Shown here one piece after another: positions 53,024-62,497 of a DNA stretch of 64,000 bases. The notes under the pieces are model-generated. The model was not told the DNA's origin and searched no databases. It saw only the letters and a program-made list of their open reading frames with translations. The translations under genes were made by a program, and so were the position numbers. The stretch comes from Pseudomonadales bacterium. Its GTDB lineage: Bacteria > Pseudomonadota > Gammaproteobacteria > Pseudomonadales > Azotimanducaceae. The number at the start of each line of letters is the position of its first letter. The stretch's first letter is position 1. The stretch covers positions 216,854 to 280,853 of the forward strand of contig JAJECH010000025.1 in assembly GCA_022822135.1 (NCBI GenBank), written 5' to 3'.

Positions 53024-53494
53024 ATGACTCAACCTATCGTCTCAGACAAATTACTCTCGGCAGATCAACGTGCCATTCTTGACATCGTGCTGGATCAGAT
53101 CATTCCACCGGACCCGGCACGCGAAAAACCCAGCGCCGCCGATGTTGGTGTGTTTGAGTACATCGCTGAGCGCAACCCTACGTCCTACGAGGAAATTGGC
53201 CGTCAACTCGATGAACTGGACGAACGAGCAACTTCAACCTACGATCAGCGATACGTTGAACTCACTCGTGAATTACAAGACAGTGCATTGAACAGTCTGC
53301 GCGAACAAGACCCACGATTCCTCTTCGGTCTTTCACTACAAGCGGTCGAGTGTTATTACCTCGACGGTCGTGTCATGACGGCAATTGGTTTACCCCCTCG
53401 TGCACCATATCCTGACGGGTACTCGGTTCATCGAGGCGATTTGACGTTGCTTGACCCTGTGCGCGAGCGTGGTGAAATCTGGAGACGCACATAA
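53024..53494 (+). CDS. Gluconate 2-dehydrogenase subunit 3-like protein
   Basis: The 156-residue protein reads LSADQRAILDIVLDQIIPPD near its start, typical of this small-subunit family, and has an acidic helical middle. The family usually partners a GMC large subunit and a cytochrome. Here the large subunit is immediately upstream, while cytochrome c5 is 3.4 kb away. No Tat or Sec signal is evident. The function is inferred from family and neighbour. Confidence 0.85.
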   Translation: MTQPIVSDKLLSADQRAILDIVLDQIIPPDPAREKPSAADVGVFEYIAERNPTSYEEIGRQLDELDERATSTYDQRYVELTRELQDSALNSLREQDPRFLFGLSLQAVECYYLDGRVMTAIGLPPRAPYPDGYSVHRGDLTLLDPVRERGEIWRRT

Positions 53495-53594
53495 ATTGAG
53501 CAATTAATTCAACACATGTTCAATTTTCTACCAATTTAGACCTTGCACTGCGCAGATTTCGCCATATAGTTAGCTAACAACCTTGTTTCCGAGT

Positions 53595-53609
53595 TGGCAC
53601 GAAATTTGC
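53595..53609 (+). promoter_or_regulatory. Sigma-54 (RpoN) -24/-12 promoter
   Basis: TGGCAC at 53595-53600, five bases (GAAAT), then TTGC at 53606-53609 match the RpoN consensus TGGCAC-N5-TTGC exactly, with T before and T after. It lies 47 bases before the porin ATG. Since the block downstream contains glnK and amtB, control by NtrC is likely. A weak NtrC-like half site (TTGCACTGCGCAG, about 53540-53560) lies upstream; I do not press that. Confidence 0.85.
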
Positions 53610-53655
53610 TTTAACTAGGAAACGATTAGACCGCTTGACTCAGGAGGAATCAGTC

Positions 53656-54354
53656 ATGCGCATCAAACACGGTTTCATTGGCTTAGCCGCAGCTATGCTC
53701 CTATGCATACCCGCTCTCGCCGATGACGATGAAGGGGGATTCTCCGGGAACGTCACCATTGCGTCCGACTACTCATTCCGCGGTGTATCTCAAACGGGTC
53801 TACGCCCTGCCATTCAGGGTGGATTCGACTATGAACTCGACAACGGCTTTTCGTTTGGTACTTGGGCGTCAAACGTTAACTATGGCGATGGAGCAACAAG
53901 CCAAGAACTGGATTTGTACGTCGGTTTTAGTCAATCATTGAATGACACCACGTCGCTGAGCTTCTCATTGATTCAGCTCGAATACCCCGGTGACGGCGAT
54001 AACGCGGACTATCAAGAACTCGCAGCAAGTTTAGACATCAGTTCGATCAGTCTCGGATTCGTCTATTCGCCGAGCTATATAGGGGTGAACGATTGGCAGT
54101 TCACTTACTTTTCCGTCGGCTACGGTACAACACTCGGCGAGAATGTGGACTTCAGTGCGAGCCTTGGTATCAACTCTGCGGACGATATTGGTGGCGCAGG
54201 CGAAGACACCTACATGGACTACGCGATCGGTATTAGTGTACCGCTTAAAGGTATCGATCTTGGCTTCCAGGTCGTCGGTACCAACATCGATCACGAAGAC
54301 TATGGCGAGGAAGCTGAAGGGCGTCTCGTCTTTTCAATGAGCAAATCGCTCTAA
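53656..54354 (+). CDS. TorF-family putative porin
   Basis: Beta-rich outer-membrane protein of 232 residues with signal peptide MRIKHGFIGLAAAMLLCIPALA, then GGFSGNVTIASDYSFRGVSQ, a TIGR02001-type opening, and a terminal aromatic-hydrophobic strand. The start is the ATG at 53656, 6 bases after AGGAGG; a TTG at 53635 is out of place. The porin may admit nitrogen compounds, since it sits behind an RpoN promoter and before glnK-amtB. The substrate is unproven. Confidence 0.92.
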   Translation: MRIKHGFIGLAAAMLLCIPALADDDEGGFSGNVTIASDYSFRGVSQTGLRPAIQGGFDYELDNGFSFGTWASNVNYGDGATSQELDLYVGFSQSLNDTTSLSFSLIQLEYPGDGDNADYQELAASLDISSISLGFVYSPSYIGVNDWQFTYFSVGYGTTLGENVDFSASLGINSADDIGGAGEDTYMDYAIGISVPLKGIDLGFQVVGTNIDHEDYGEEAEGRLVFSMSKSL

Positions 54355-54379
54355 AACAACCCCTCCCTTAAAACGCTAA

Positions 54380-54802
<423 letters not shown>

Positions 54803-54835
54803 TCGCGGTCTGAACAAACTAAAGGAGACTAAAAC

Positions 54836-56071
54836 GTGGAAACTCTGTTAGAAACTAACTATGCGTTAGACACGCTCTACATGCTCATGACCGCAGTGTT
54901 GGTCATGTTCATGGCTTGTGGATTTTCGATGCTCGAATCAGGTATGGTACGAGCAAAAAATACAGCGGAAATCCTTACTAAGAACGTCGCACTGTACTCG
55001 ATCGCTTGCATCATGTATCTGTTCGTCGGCTACCACATCATGTATGTTGGCGGTGCGGACGGCGGCGGTGTTTTACCCTCATTTGGCCTGTTAATTGGAG
55101 AAGAGAACAGTGCCGTTGGAGATAGCACCTATTCCCTCCGTGCCGACTACTTCTTCCAAGTTGTCTTCGTCGCTACCGCTATGTCGATCGTGTCAGGTGC
55201 AGTAGCTGAACGTATGAAACTCTGGGCGTTCCTGATTTTTGCTGTCGTACTGACCGGATTCATCTACCCGATTCAAGGTATGTGGAAATGGGGCGGCGGC
55301 TTCTTGGACGAATATGGCTTTCTGGATTTTGCCGGTTCCGGCGTCGTTCATCTGTGTGGTGCAGTCGCCGCGCTTACCGGTGTTCTGTTTCTCGGCGCAC
55401 GTCGAGGCAAGTACGGGCCAAGTGGTGAAGTACACGCACTGCCAGGCTGCAACATGCCTTTGGCCACGCTGGGTATGTTCATCCTCTGGTTTGGCTGGTT
55501 CGGATTCAACGGCGGCTCAGAACTGATCATCTCGAACTTCGAAGAAGCTAACGTCGTCGCGCAGATATTTGTAAACACCAATATCGCAGCGTGTGGTGGA
55601 TTAATTGTTGCGTTGATCCTTGCTCGGGCAGTTTTCGGTAAAGCAGATCTAACGATGGCACTCAACGGTGCACTCGCCGGATTGGTATCGATTACCGCCG
55701 AACCGGCAGCGGGTTCTGCGAGTCTTGCATTGTTTACTGGAGCAGTAGGTGGTGCTATCGTATTTGGCTCCATCATCGTGATGGATAGGTACCTCAAGAT
55801 CGATGACCCTGTTGGCGCGATTAGCGTGCACGGTGTCTGCGGTATCTGGGGGCTTCTCGCTGTTTGCTACACGAATCCCGACGCAACGATCGATGCGCAA
55901 TTACTAGGCATCGTCTCAATCATCGGGTTTGTTGGGATCGCAACAGCGATCGTATGGGCTATCCTCAAATACACGATGGGAATTCGAGTATCAGAAGAAG
56001 ACGAGGAGTCGGGCGTCGATTACGCTGAAGTTGGTATCGAAGCCTATCCTGAGTTTGTCAACGCTCCCTAG
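54836..56071 (+). CDS. amtB: Ammonium transporter AmtB
   Basis: AmtB is an inner-membrane ammonium channel, 411 residues, about 11 membrane helices. The paired pore histidines are in GVVHLCGAVAAL and SVHGVCGIWGLLAVC. There is no strong signal peptide. The GTG start has AAAGGAGA 8 bases upstream. It is under the same RpoN promoter as the porin and glnK unless internal starts exist. A strong terminator follows at 56121. Confidence 0.96.
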   Translation: METLLETNYALDTLYMLMTAVLVMFMACGFSMLESGMVRAKNTAEILTKNVALYSIACIMYLFVGYHIMYVGGADGGGVLPSFGLLIGEENSAVGDSTYSLRADYFFQVVFVATAMSIVSGAVAERMKLWAFLIFAVVLTGFIYPIQGMWKWGGGFLDEYGFLDFAGSGVVHLCGAVAALTGVLFLGARRGKYGPSGEVHALPGCNMPLATLGMFILWFGWFGFNGGSELIISNFEEANVVAQIFVNTNIAACGGLIVALILARAVFGKADLTMALNGALAGLVSITAEPAAGSASLALFTGAVGGAIVFGSIIVMDRYLKIDDPVGAISVHGVCGIWGLLAVCYTNPDATIDAQLLGIVSIIGFVGIATAIVWAILKYTMGIRVSEEDEESGVDYAEVGIEAYPEFVNAP

Positions 56072-56120
56072 TCTAACTACTGCAAGCGACACAACATAAT
56101 CGTCGCTGCACAGTCGGAGA

Positions 56121-56149
56121 ACGCGCGGTTTTAACCGCGCGTTTTTCTT
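56121..56149 (+). terminator. Intrinsic terminator after amtB
   Basis: ACGCGCGGTT (56121-56130) and AACCGCGCGT (56133-56142) form a perfect 10-base G+C-rich stem, followed by TTTTCTTT. This should end the porin-glnK-amtB transcript, so the second PII gene needs its own promoter. Confidence 0.9.
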
Positions 56150-56256
56150 TCCGTAGGCTGTGACTCGCTCTCGCTCAACCAGCTGCCAACGTCAACCATG
56201 TTTTCCTTCGACTATTTGCGAAGTAGAATTTCGAAATTACTCCCGGACTCGGCCCA

Positions 56257-56595
56257 ATGAAACTCGTTACCGCGATCATAAAGCCTCACAAAGTAGACGA
56301 AACTCGTCAAGCACTCAACGACGTTGGTGTCACTGGAATGACGGTTACGGAAGTGAAAGGTTTTGGGCGACAAAAAGGTCATACCGAAATGTATCGAGGT
56401 GCGGAATACGTCGTGGACTTCCTTCCGAAAGCGAAGCTCGAAATAGCACTTGATGACGATAAAGTCGACGCATGTATCGACGCACTTCGCAAAGCCGCCA
56501 ACACGGGAAAGGTCGGTGATGGCAAGATATTCATTACGAGTCTTGAGGATGTTGTCCGTGTCCGCGATGGTGAGAGAGGCCCTAGCGCGCTTTAA
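56257..56595 (+). CDS. Second PII nitrogen regulatory protein
   Basis: 112 residues, close to the GlnK upstream but with MKLVTAIIKPHKVDETRQAL and GHTEMYRGAEY, again with Tyr51. It could be the GlnB paralogue or another GlnK; the sequence alone does not separate them. It lies behind the amtB terminator. I see no RpoN site in the 107 bases between them and no clear ribosome binding site. thrC starts 86 bases downstream. Confidence 0.95.
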   Translation: MKLVTAIIKPHKVDETRQALNDVGVTGMTVTEVKGFGRQKGHTEMYRGAEYVVDFLPKAKLEIALDDDKVDACIDALRKAANTGKVGDGKIFITSLEDVVRVRDGERGPSAL

Positions 56596-56681
56596 ACCCG
56601 TCCTACTCCAGCATTGTCACGATGCGTGACAACTGATCGACGACACACTCGACTGCGACACGTCGCGCGTTCATACACACC

Positions 56682-58046
56682 ATGCAATATGTATCCACAC
56701 GAGGTGGCGTTCAACCCGTCAATTTCGAGCAGGTTTTGCTTGAAGGCCAAGCAGAGGATGGCGGTCTCTTTCTCCCCGAGCAATATCCCCTGCTGACGGA
56801 CCGCTGGGACTCGCTTAAGGAACTGTCTTTTCGCGAGCTCGCGTACGAAATCGTCTCGCTTTATGCCACCGACATAGACCCCAATGCGCTTCGCGAAATA
56901 CTTCGTGATGCGTTCAACTCCTTCGACGAAGCCGACGTTGCGCCTCTAGTTCAAATCAACGACTTGCACGTCCTCGAACTATTTCATGGTCCAACCCTAG
57001 CATTTAAAGATGTCGCATTACAGGTGCTCGGGCGACTGTTTGAACATGTACTTAGAAATCGGAACCAAGTACTGAACATTCTTGGTGCTACTAGTGGCGA
57101 CACGGGAAGCGCTGCAATTGCCGGTGTGCAAGGTCGTGACGGAATCGGGATCTTCATCATGTTCCCCGATGGCCGCACAAGTCCGTTACAAGAATTACAG
57201 ATGACGACCGTTCGAGAAGAGAACGTTCATTGCCTAGCGATTGATGGCAGCTTCGACGACTGCCAACGAATCTTGAAGTCCATCTTTAACGACATCGAGT
57301 TCAAGCGCCGCGCCAGTCTAGGTGCCGTTAACTCGATTAACTGGGCGCGGATCATGGTGCAGATCGTCTACTACGTGTACGCAACCCTTCGCTATAACGA
57401 GCCGGTCACCTTCAGTGTGCCCACAGGGAATTTCGGCAATATCCTCTCCGCCATCCTCGCCATGCGAATGGGCGCGCCTATTCGTCGCTTGATACTCGGT
57501 ACGAACGAAAATGACATCCTTGCAAGGTTTTTCGCCAGCGGTGAATACAAGCGCGGCAAAGTTCAGCAAACACTTAGTCCATCCATGGACATTCAGGTCG
57601 CTAGTAATTTAGAGAGATTCATTTATCTTTATTTGGACGGCGACGCGGAGAAACTCATCAGGTTTATGGAGGAGTTCGCCAAGCGTGACCATGCTGTGTT
57701 ACATCAAAACGGAGAAGTTGACGCTACCATCAACGCACAACGCGTGAACACTGATGAAACGATCGCAACCATCCGAAAAACCTGGGAGCGCTTCGGCTAC
57801 CTTGTCGATCCACATACGGCAGTGGGTGTTGCCGCCGCGACACAAGCGCATTTGGAAGGACCGGTAGTTTGCCTAGCTACCGCGCATCCAGCCAAGTTCC
57901 CCAATGCAGTCGATCAGGCGATCGGTCGGACAGTAGCAAGTCATCCTCGTCTTGATGAACTCCAGGAGCGTAATGCTCGAAAAATAAGGCTACCGGCTGA
58001 CCAAAACAAAGTTCGAGATTACCTTGAGGAGCACGTTATTTCGTAG
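56682..58046 (+). CDS. thrC: Threonine synthase ThrC
   Basis: ThrC makes threonine from O-phosphohomoserine with PLP. The 454 residues begin MQYVSTRGGVQPVNFEQVLL. The PLP lysine lies in HGPTLAFKDVALQ and the phosphate-binding loop is LGATSGDTGSAAIAG. FSVPTGNFGNILSA is another cofactor segment. hom and thrB are not adjacent. Convergent to the HAD phosphatase gene. Confidence 0.96.
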   Translation: MQYVSTRGGVQPVNFEQVLLEGQAEDGGLFLPEQYPLLTDRWDSLKELSFRELAYEIVSLYATDIDPNALREILRDAFNSFDEADVAPLVQINDLHVLELFHGPTLAFKDVALQVLGRLFEHVLRNRNQVLNILGATSGDTGSAAIAGVQGRDGIGIFIMFPDGRTSPLQELQMTTVREENVHCLAIDGSFDDCQRILKSIFNDIEFKRRASLGAVNSINWARIMVQIVYYVYATLRYNEPVTFSVPTGNFGNILSAILAMRMGAPIRRLILGTNENDILARFFASGEYKRGKVQQTLSPSMDIQVASNLERFIYLYLDGDAEKLIRFMEEFAKRDHAVLHQNGEVDATINAQRVNTDETIATIRKTWERFGYLVDPHTAVGVAAATQAHLEGPVVCLATAHPAKFPNAVDQAIGRTVASHPRLDELQERNARKIRLPADQNKVRDYLEEHVIS

Positions 58047-58077
58047 TCGACTCGTGTTCGCGCTCGATCCGCTCCCA

Positions 58078-58779
58078 TCAATGCGGTGTATCGATCCTTT
58101 GAATCGCTTCGCGAACATCGACCAATCGGTGCACGACGGCCGTCGCGTCGTTCTCAATCAGTTCGCGCTCGTGATTCAACCAAACAGTCTTCATCCCTGC
58201 GTTTGTTGCGCCTTGAACGTCGTCCCGCAAACTATCACCCACGTGTATCGCACGCGAAGGTTCAGATATGCCACCTAGCTCAAGCGCGACGTGAAAAATC
58301 TTGATTGAGGGCTTTGCAGCTCCCGCATTTTCAGCGCTAACGTTAAACGTAAAGAACTGACTTATGGAAGTTTGCGATACGTCCGAATTGCCGTTTGTTA
58401 TCGACGCGAGCTGATAAGAGTCACTTAGTTCTGCTAAAAGGCGCTCGGCTTCCGGATACGGCGCAACTTGACAACGCCAATGAATAAAAACTGCGAACGC
58501 TTCACGCGCAAGACGTTGAGCTTCCAAAACCGTTCGACCAACCTCTTTAAAACAACGCGCCATAAAAGCAATTCGAAAAGCGCTCACATCGTGGGCGATT
58601 TGCGGACTCTCACGTCTAACCGTATCGCTTAGTTCTCTAAGGCGCTCGGTGTTCAGCGATGAGTGCTCTGGAACGTGCTCCTCTATCCATGCGTTTGTTT
58701 TTTCGGTCGCACGAAGAAGGACCTCGTGGGACTCCCATAGCGTGTTGTCAAGATCGAACGTAATAAGCTCGATATTCAC
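58078..58779 (-). CDS. HAD-family hydrolase (YigB-like)
   Basis: The 233-residue HAD phosphatase has [15 protein letters not shown] (motif I), SITNGNSDV (motif II) and [16 protein letters not shown] (motif IV). Its GTG start overlaps the xerC stop. In E. coli the xerC-yigB pair is the same; YigB there dephosphorylates FMN, and I extend that only as a possibility. Confidence 0.9.
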   Translation of the reverse strand: MNIELITFDLDNTLWESHEVLLRATEKTNAWIEEHVPEHSSLNTERLRELSDTVRRESPQIAHDVSAFRIAFMARCFKEVGRTVLEAQRLAREAFAVFIHWRCQVAPYPEAERLLAELSDSYQLASITNGNSDVSQTSISQFFTFNVSAENAGAAKPSIKIFHVALELGGISEPSRAIHVGDSLRDDVQGATNAGMKTVWLNHERELIENDATAVVHRLVDVREAIQRIDTPH

Positions 58780-59660
58780 GGTTGGCGCTTTGCCCGTGGG
58801 TGAGCTCGCTCGTAGACTTTTGCTAGATAACCCGAATCGAGGTGCGTGTAGACCTGCGTCGTACTTATGTTCTCATGACCTAACAATTCTTGAACAGCAC
58901 GCAAATCGCCACTACTTTCCAAGAGATGTGTAGCGAAGCTGTGACGCAGCATGTGGGGATGTAGACTGCTTGATCCAAGCTCCTTGACACCATAACGCTT
59001 TAACCTCGTCTGCACCGAGCGCGGTGACAAACGTTTTCCTTTCAAGGTTGTAAAGAGTGGATCGCTCATTTCAAACGGACCACGTGTAGCGAGCCAGTCA
59101 TGGATCGCCTTATTCGCAGCCCTTCCAATTGGTGCAAAACGCGCCTTGTTTCCCTTTCCGATAACGTGTACTAACCCTTCGTTCAAATCAACATCCTTAA
59201 TGTCGATTCCCACCAATTCCTGCAATCTAGTCCCACTTGAATACATAACTTCAAACATTGCACGATCCCGTTTCTCCAGCGGGGTCTTCGGTTCTACATC
59301 CAACAAGTAGTTGACTTGATCGACATCCAGCGTTTTCGGTAAACGCGACTTACCTTTTGGATTACGAATTACTGCTGCTGGATTTACCGTACACCATCCT
59401 TCACGTATAGCGTAGCGATAGAACGAACGCAAACACGATAAAACACGACTGATAGAACTCGCTGCCAGTCCTTTCTGATTTAGTCGGGCGATAAATCTCT
59501 TGACACTATTAGGAGTAGCAGAAAGTATGTCGTCTTGCTCGGCACAAAAAAGTCTCAAATCCCGCTCGTAAGCCGAGAGCGTGGCGACCGAATATCCCTT
59601 TTCAATTCTTAAGTACGTCAGGAATTCATCGCCGACTTTTGGCAATATAACGCTCTTCAT
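58776..59660 (-). CDS. xerC: Tyrosine recombinase XerC
   Basis: XerC resolves chromosome dimers with XerD at dif. I place the start at the ATG at 59660 (294 residues), overlapping the DUF484 stop as ATGA; the longer frame from 59732 reads through that gene. The core-binding domain is about residues 1-85. Catalytic residues are Arg in [11 protein letters not shown], Lys in [10 protein letters not shown], HxxR in [13 protein letters not shown], the second His in [11 protein letters not shown] and Tyr in QVYTHLD. No dif site was found in the window. Confidence 0.95.
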   Translation of the reverse strand: MKSVILPKVGDEFLTYLRIEKGYSVATLSAYERDLRLFCAEQDDILSATPNSVKRFIARLNQKGLAASSISRVLSCLRSFYRYAIREGWCTVNPAAVIRNPKGKSRLPKTLDVDQVNYLLDVEPKTPLEKRDRAMFEVMYSSGTRLQELVGIDIKDVDLNEGLVHVIGKGNKARFAPIGRAANKAIHDWLATRGPFEMSDPLFTTLKGKRLSPRSVQTRLKRYGVKELGSSSLHPHMLRHSFATHLLESSGDLRAVQELLGHENISTTQVYTHLDSGYLAKVYERAHPRAKRQP

Positions 59661-60292
59661 GATGCAGTTTTGAGCGAACTCGGATTTAGCGAATTGGTGT
59701 TCGACGCGGTCAAGATTCGATGTGCCGAACACGCCAATGTCGCACCGAGAAAGTCCAGGTAAAGCGTTCCCACGTCATTAGAGAAGAAATCCGGGTCTAC
59801 TGCGCCAATCACCAGAACGCCCCTTAGGGAACGATGAGACACAGGAATTTGTGCGATGGAGGCTGGGTCGCCTACTTCGACATTGAGGATATCTCGGTAA
59901 GTCTCTGCACGGCACGCTTCACACTTGGTAGATGACAACCCTGCTAGTGTCTCACTTAAAGACACCTCCAGCGTACTAAGATCGCAAATGTGCTTTAAAC
60001 CGATTAACGTGTGTTCGGGTTGTACAACATAGAAACGTGCGTGATCAGCAGATCTCTCGATCATCGCGCCACCTACCGCCCGGTCGAGATCATCAACCGT
60101 TTCACACTCTTGAAGCGCCAATGAGATATCTGCGATGATTTTGAAGCTCTGCTCGTTTTCGTTGAATATCTCCGTTACATTCTGCAAGCGCTCTCGCAGA
60201 TCGGCGATTTCTGCGCGCAGCTCTGGTAACCGCACGTCCGTTAGCGAAACAACGTTGCGTTCTCGTTTAGTCAAACTGTATCTCTCCGTCAA
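59657..60292 (-). CDS. DUF484 family protein
   Basis: The 211-residue protein has an N-terminal helix pattern [18 protein letters not shown] that could be a coiled coil, and a GAF-like remainder ([21 protein letters not shown]). Such proteins occur between dapF and xerC in gammaproteobacteria; function unknown. The frame from TTG 60292 overlaps dapF by 26 bases; a TTG at 60274 gives a shorter overlap and is an alternative start. Confidence 0.9.
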   Translation of the reverse strand: MTERYSLTKRERNVVSLTDVRLPELRAEIADLRERLQNVTEIFNENEQSFKIIADISLALQECETVDDLDRAVGGAMIERSADHARFYVVQPEHTLIGLKHICDLSTLEVSLSETLAGLSSTKCEACRAETYRDILNVEVGDPASIAQIPVSHRSLRGVLVIGAVDPDFFSNDVGTLYLDFLGATLACSAHRILTASNTNSLNPSSLKTAS

Positions 60293-61118
60293 ATACCCGT
60301 GTGGTTGAGGCTGTCAATGAGATTGGTTGATCTACTTCGGGCCAGTCGACTGACACAGTACCACCTACCTGATGAACTGAAACCCCACTATCAACTTGTC
60401 CGGCAAGTCTCGCTGCGGCCACTGCTGCACAGGCACCTGTCCCACATGCCATTGTCTCACCAACCCCGCGTTCAAATACACGGAGGCGAACAAGCCCACG
60501 ATCAAGTATGTGTACGAATTCCACGTTTACGGAATCTGGGAATCGTTCATGAGTCTGAATCGCATCCGAGACAGCTTGGAAGTCGACCTCACAAGCCTCT
60601 GAGATGAATACGACAGCGTGGGGGTTTCCCATTCCTACAGGAATGATTCGAATCGTTGGCGTTGAATCAATTCCTAGGTGAATTTCATATTCGAGTTGAG
60701 GAGACTCAGCAACAAATGGCACAACGGACGGTTCGGTTGTTGGTATCCCGAGTTCCGCTCTCACCTTCGTACCGCCATCGGCGTCAGCGCTCTGAACCGT
60801 TGCTTTAACCAGACCCCCAAGTGTCTTGAATGCAATCGTCGAATCTGAACTTAGTTTCTGTTCCCTAACATATCGTGCTACGCACAGTGTGCCGTTTCCG
60901 CACTGTTTAGCCGAATTACCGTCGCTGTTGTAAATCGCCAATTCGAAGTCTGCACTGTCATCATTGCTGGTTTTGATATGTAGTAGCTGGTCGAACCCGA
61001 TCCCTCTATGGCGATCCCCAGCGAAACGAACCCATTCGCTTTCTAGCTCGATTTCTTGTGATATCCCATCGATAACCAGGAAATCATTCCCCAACGCGTG
61101 CATCTTCGTGAACTTCAC
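60267..61118 (-). CDS. dapF: Diaminopimelate epimerase DapF
   Basis: DapF converts LL- to meso-diaminopimelate. The 283 residues begin at GTG with MKFTKMHALGNDFLVID. The two catalytic cysteines are in KQCGNGTLC and MACGTGACAAVAAA. It lies 10 bases after lysA. The lysA-dapF-DUF484-xerC order is standard. Confidence 0.97.
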   Translation of the reverse strand: MKFTKMHALGNDFLVIDGISQEIELESEWVRFAGDRHRGIGFDQLLHIKTSNDDSADFELAIYNSDGNSAKQCGNGTLCVARYVREQKLSSDSTIAFKTLGGLVKATVQSADADGGTKVRAELGIPTTEPSVVPFVAESPQLEYEIHLGIDSTPTIRIIPVGMGNPHAVVFISEACEVDFQAVSDAIQTHERFPDSVNVEFVHILDRGLVRLRVFERGVGETMACGTGACAAVAAARLAGQVDSGVSVHQVGGTVSVDWPEVDQPISLTASTTRVFDGEIQFD

Positions 61119-61128
61119 GTGAGAAAAC

Positions 61129-62379
61129 TCAACCTAACTCGAGATTTAGTAAGTCAGCCATTGATTCACGACGACGGGATACTTCCCAAACATCGCCTTC
61201 CACGATGACCTCTGCAGGTCTCAAACGCGAGTTGTAATTCGAACTCATCACGAAACCATACGCTCCGACATCGCGGATTGCCAACAGGTCACCTTCTTGG
61301 AGCGCCAACGACCGAACTTTTGCAAGAAAATCCCCGGTTTCACATATGGGTCCGACAATATTCCATTCGCGTTCTTCGCCTTCAGTCTCCGTGACTTTCT
61401 CAACGTCATGAAACGCTTCATATAACGCAGGTCTAATCAAATCGTTCATCGCTGCATCGACGATGCAAAAATCGGGATAACCCGGTTTGGCTGCTGGCTT
61501 TAGATACTCCACGCGTGTCAATAGAACGCCCGAAGATCCAATCAAGGAACGCCCCGGTTCAACGTCCAATTCAATCTCCTGAAGGGGGCGCTGTGCGAGC
61601 AACTCTCCTAATTCGGCAAAAGAAAACGGTTCCTCTTCGCGGTACCTTATCCCGAAGCCACCGCCTATATCGATCACTGAGCAACCTACCTCCGCTTCGA
61701 GAAGTCGAGATCGAAGTTCAAGTACGGCGTCGAGCGAGTCAGCGTAGGGTTCAAGTTCGGTCAGCTGTGATCCGATGTGGTAGGCGAGACCTTTGAAGTG
61801 CAAATGCGACATGTCACGACCAATCGCGACCGCTAGTGCGAATGCATCGTCTTCCGGCATGCCGAATTTATTCTCACGCATACCTGTAGCGATGTATGGG
61901 TGCGTATCAACATCGATATCAGGATTTACACGTACGGCGACGGGTGCCGTTAGCCCTAATCGTTCGGCAATCTCTTCGATGCGATGAGCTTCCGCGACGC
62001 TTTCAACATTGAAACAACCAATACCCGTCTTCAATGCAAAACTCACTTCCTGACGTGTTTTGCCGACCCCCGAAAATACGACATCAGAAGGATTAGCCCC
62101 TGCTCGAATAACACGCTCTAGCTCTCCTCCAGATACGATATCGAACCCAGCACCAAGTTCGACCATGCGTCTCAACACCTCGAGATTCGAATTTGCCTTC
62201 ACTGCATAGCGGATTCGAGCATTGATCGATCCAAGTGCACGCTCAAGTTCTCGATATCGAGCTGTGACGTCGGACCAGGTGTATACGTAGCAAGGGGTTC
62301 CTACCTGTGTCGCGATAGCGCTTAAGGGGATATCGTCAGCGCATAACACGCCTTCTTTACGCAGGTAAGGCAAGTTCAA
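61129..62379 (-). CDS. lysA: Diaminopimelate decarboxylase LysA
   Basis: LysA forms lysine from meso-DAP with PLP. The PLP lysine is in RIRYAVKANSN, and HIGSQLTELEPY and GPICETGDFLAK are conserved. Start: TTG at 62379 gives 416 residues, but a TTG two codons later (62373) has AAGGGA 7 bases upstream and may be the true start. The small lipoprotein gene often found before lysA was not found in the 118-base gap shared with the APC permease. Confidence 0.95.
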   Translation of the reverse strand: MNLPYLRKEGVLCADDIPLSAIATQVGTPCYVYTWSDVTARYRELERALGSINARIRYAVKANSNLEVLRRMVELGAGFDIVSGGELERVIRAGANPSDVVFSGVGKTRQEVSFALKTGIGCFNVESVAEAHRIEEIAERLGLTAPVAVRVNPDIDVDTHPYIATGMRENKFGMPEDDAFALAVAIGRDMSHLHFKGLAYHIGSQLTELEPYADSLDAVLELRSRLLEAEVGCSVIDIGGGFGIRYREEEPFSFAELGELLAQRPLQEIELDVEPGRSLIGSSGVLLTRVEYLKPAAKPGYPDFCIVDAAMNDLIRPALYEAFHDVEKVTETEGEEREWNIVGPICETGDFLAKVRSLALQEGDLLAIRDVGAYGFVMSSNYNSRLRPAEVIVEGDVWEVSRRRESMADLLNLELG

Positions 62380-62497
62380 GTCCCTTTGTCATGCCTTGGC
62401 GGGGAAAACCGCAAATGCAAGTATAAGAGCCTTGTGGAGATCACCCCACCACTAGCTCAGACACAAGTATCCCAACGGATTGATAACCTACTCAAAA

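Noticed and set aside
53540..53560. NtrC binding sites upstream of the RpoN promoter.
   Set aside because: TTGCACTGCGCAG has partial symmetry only; it does not match the consensus well enough to list as a feature.
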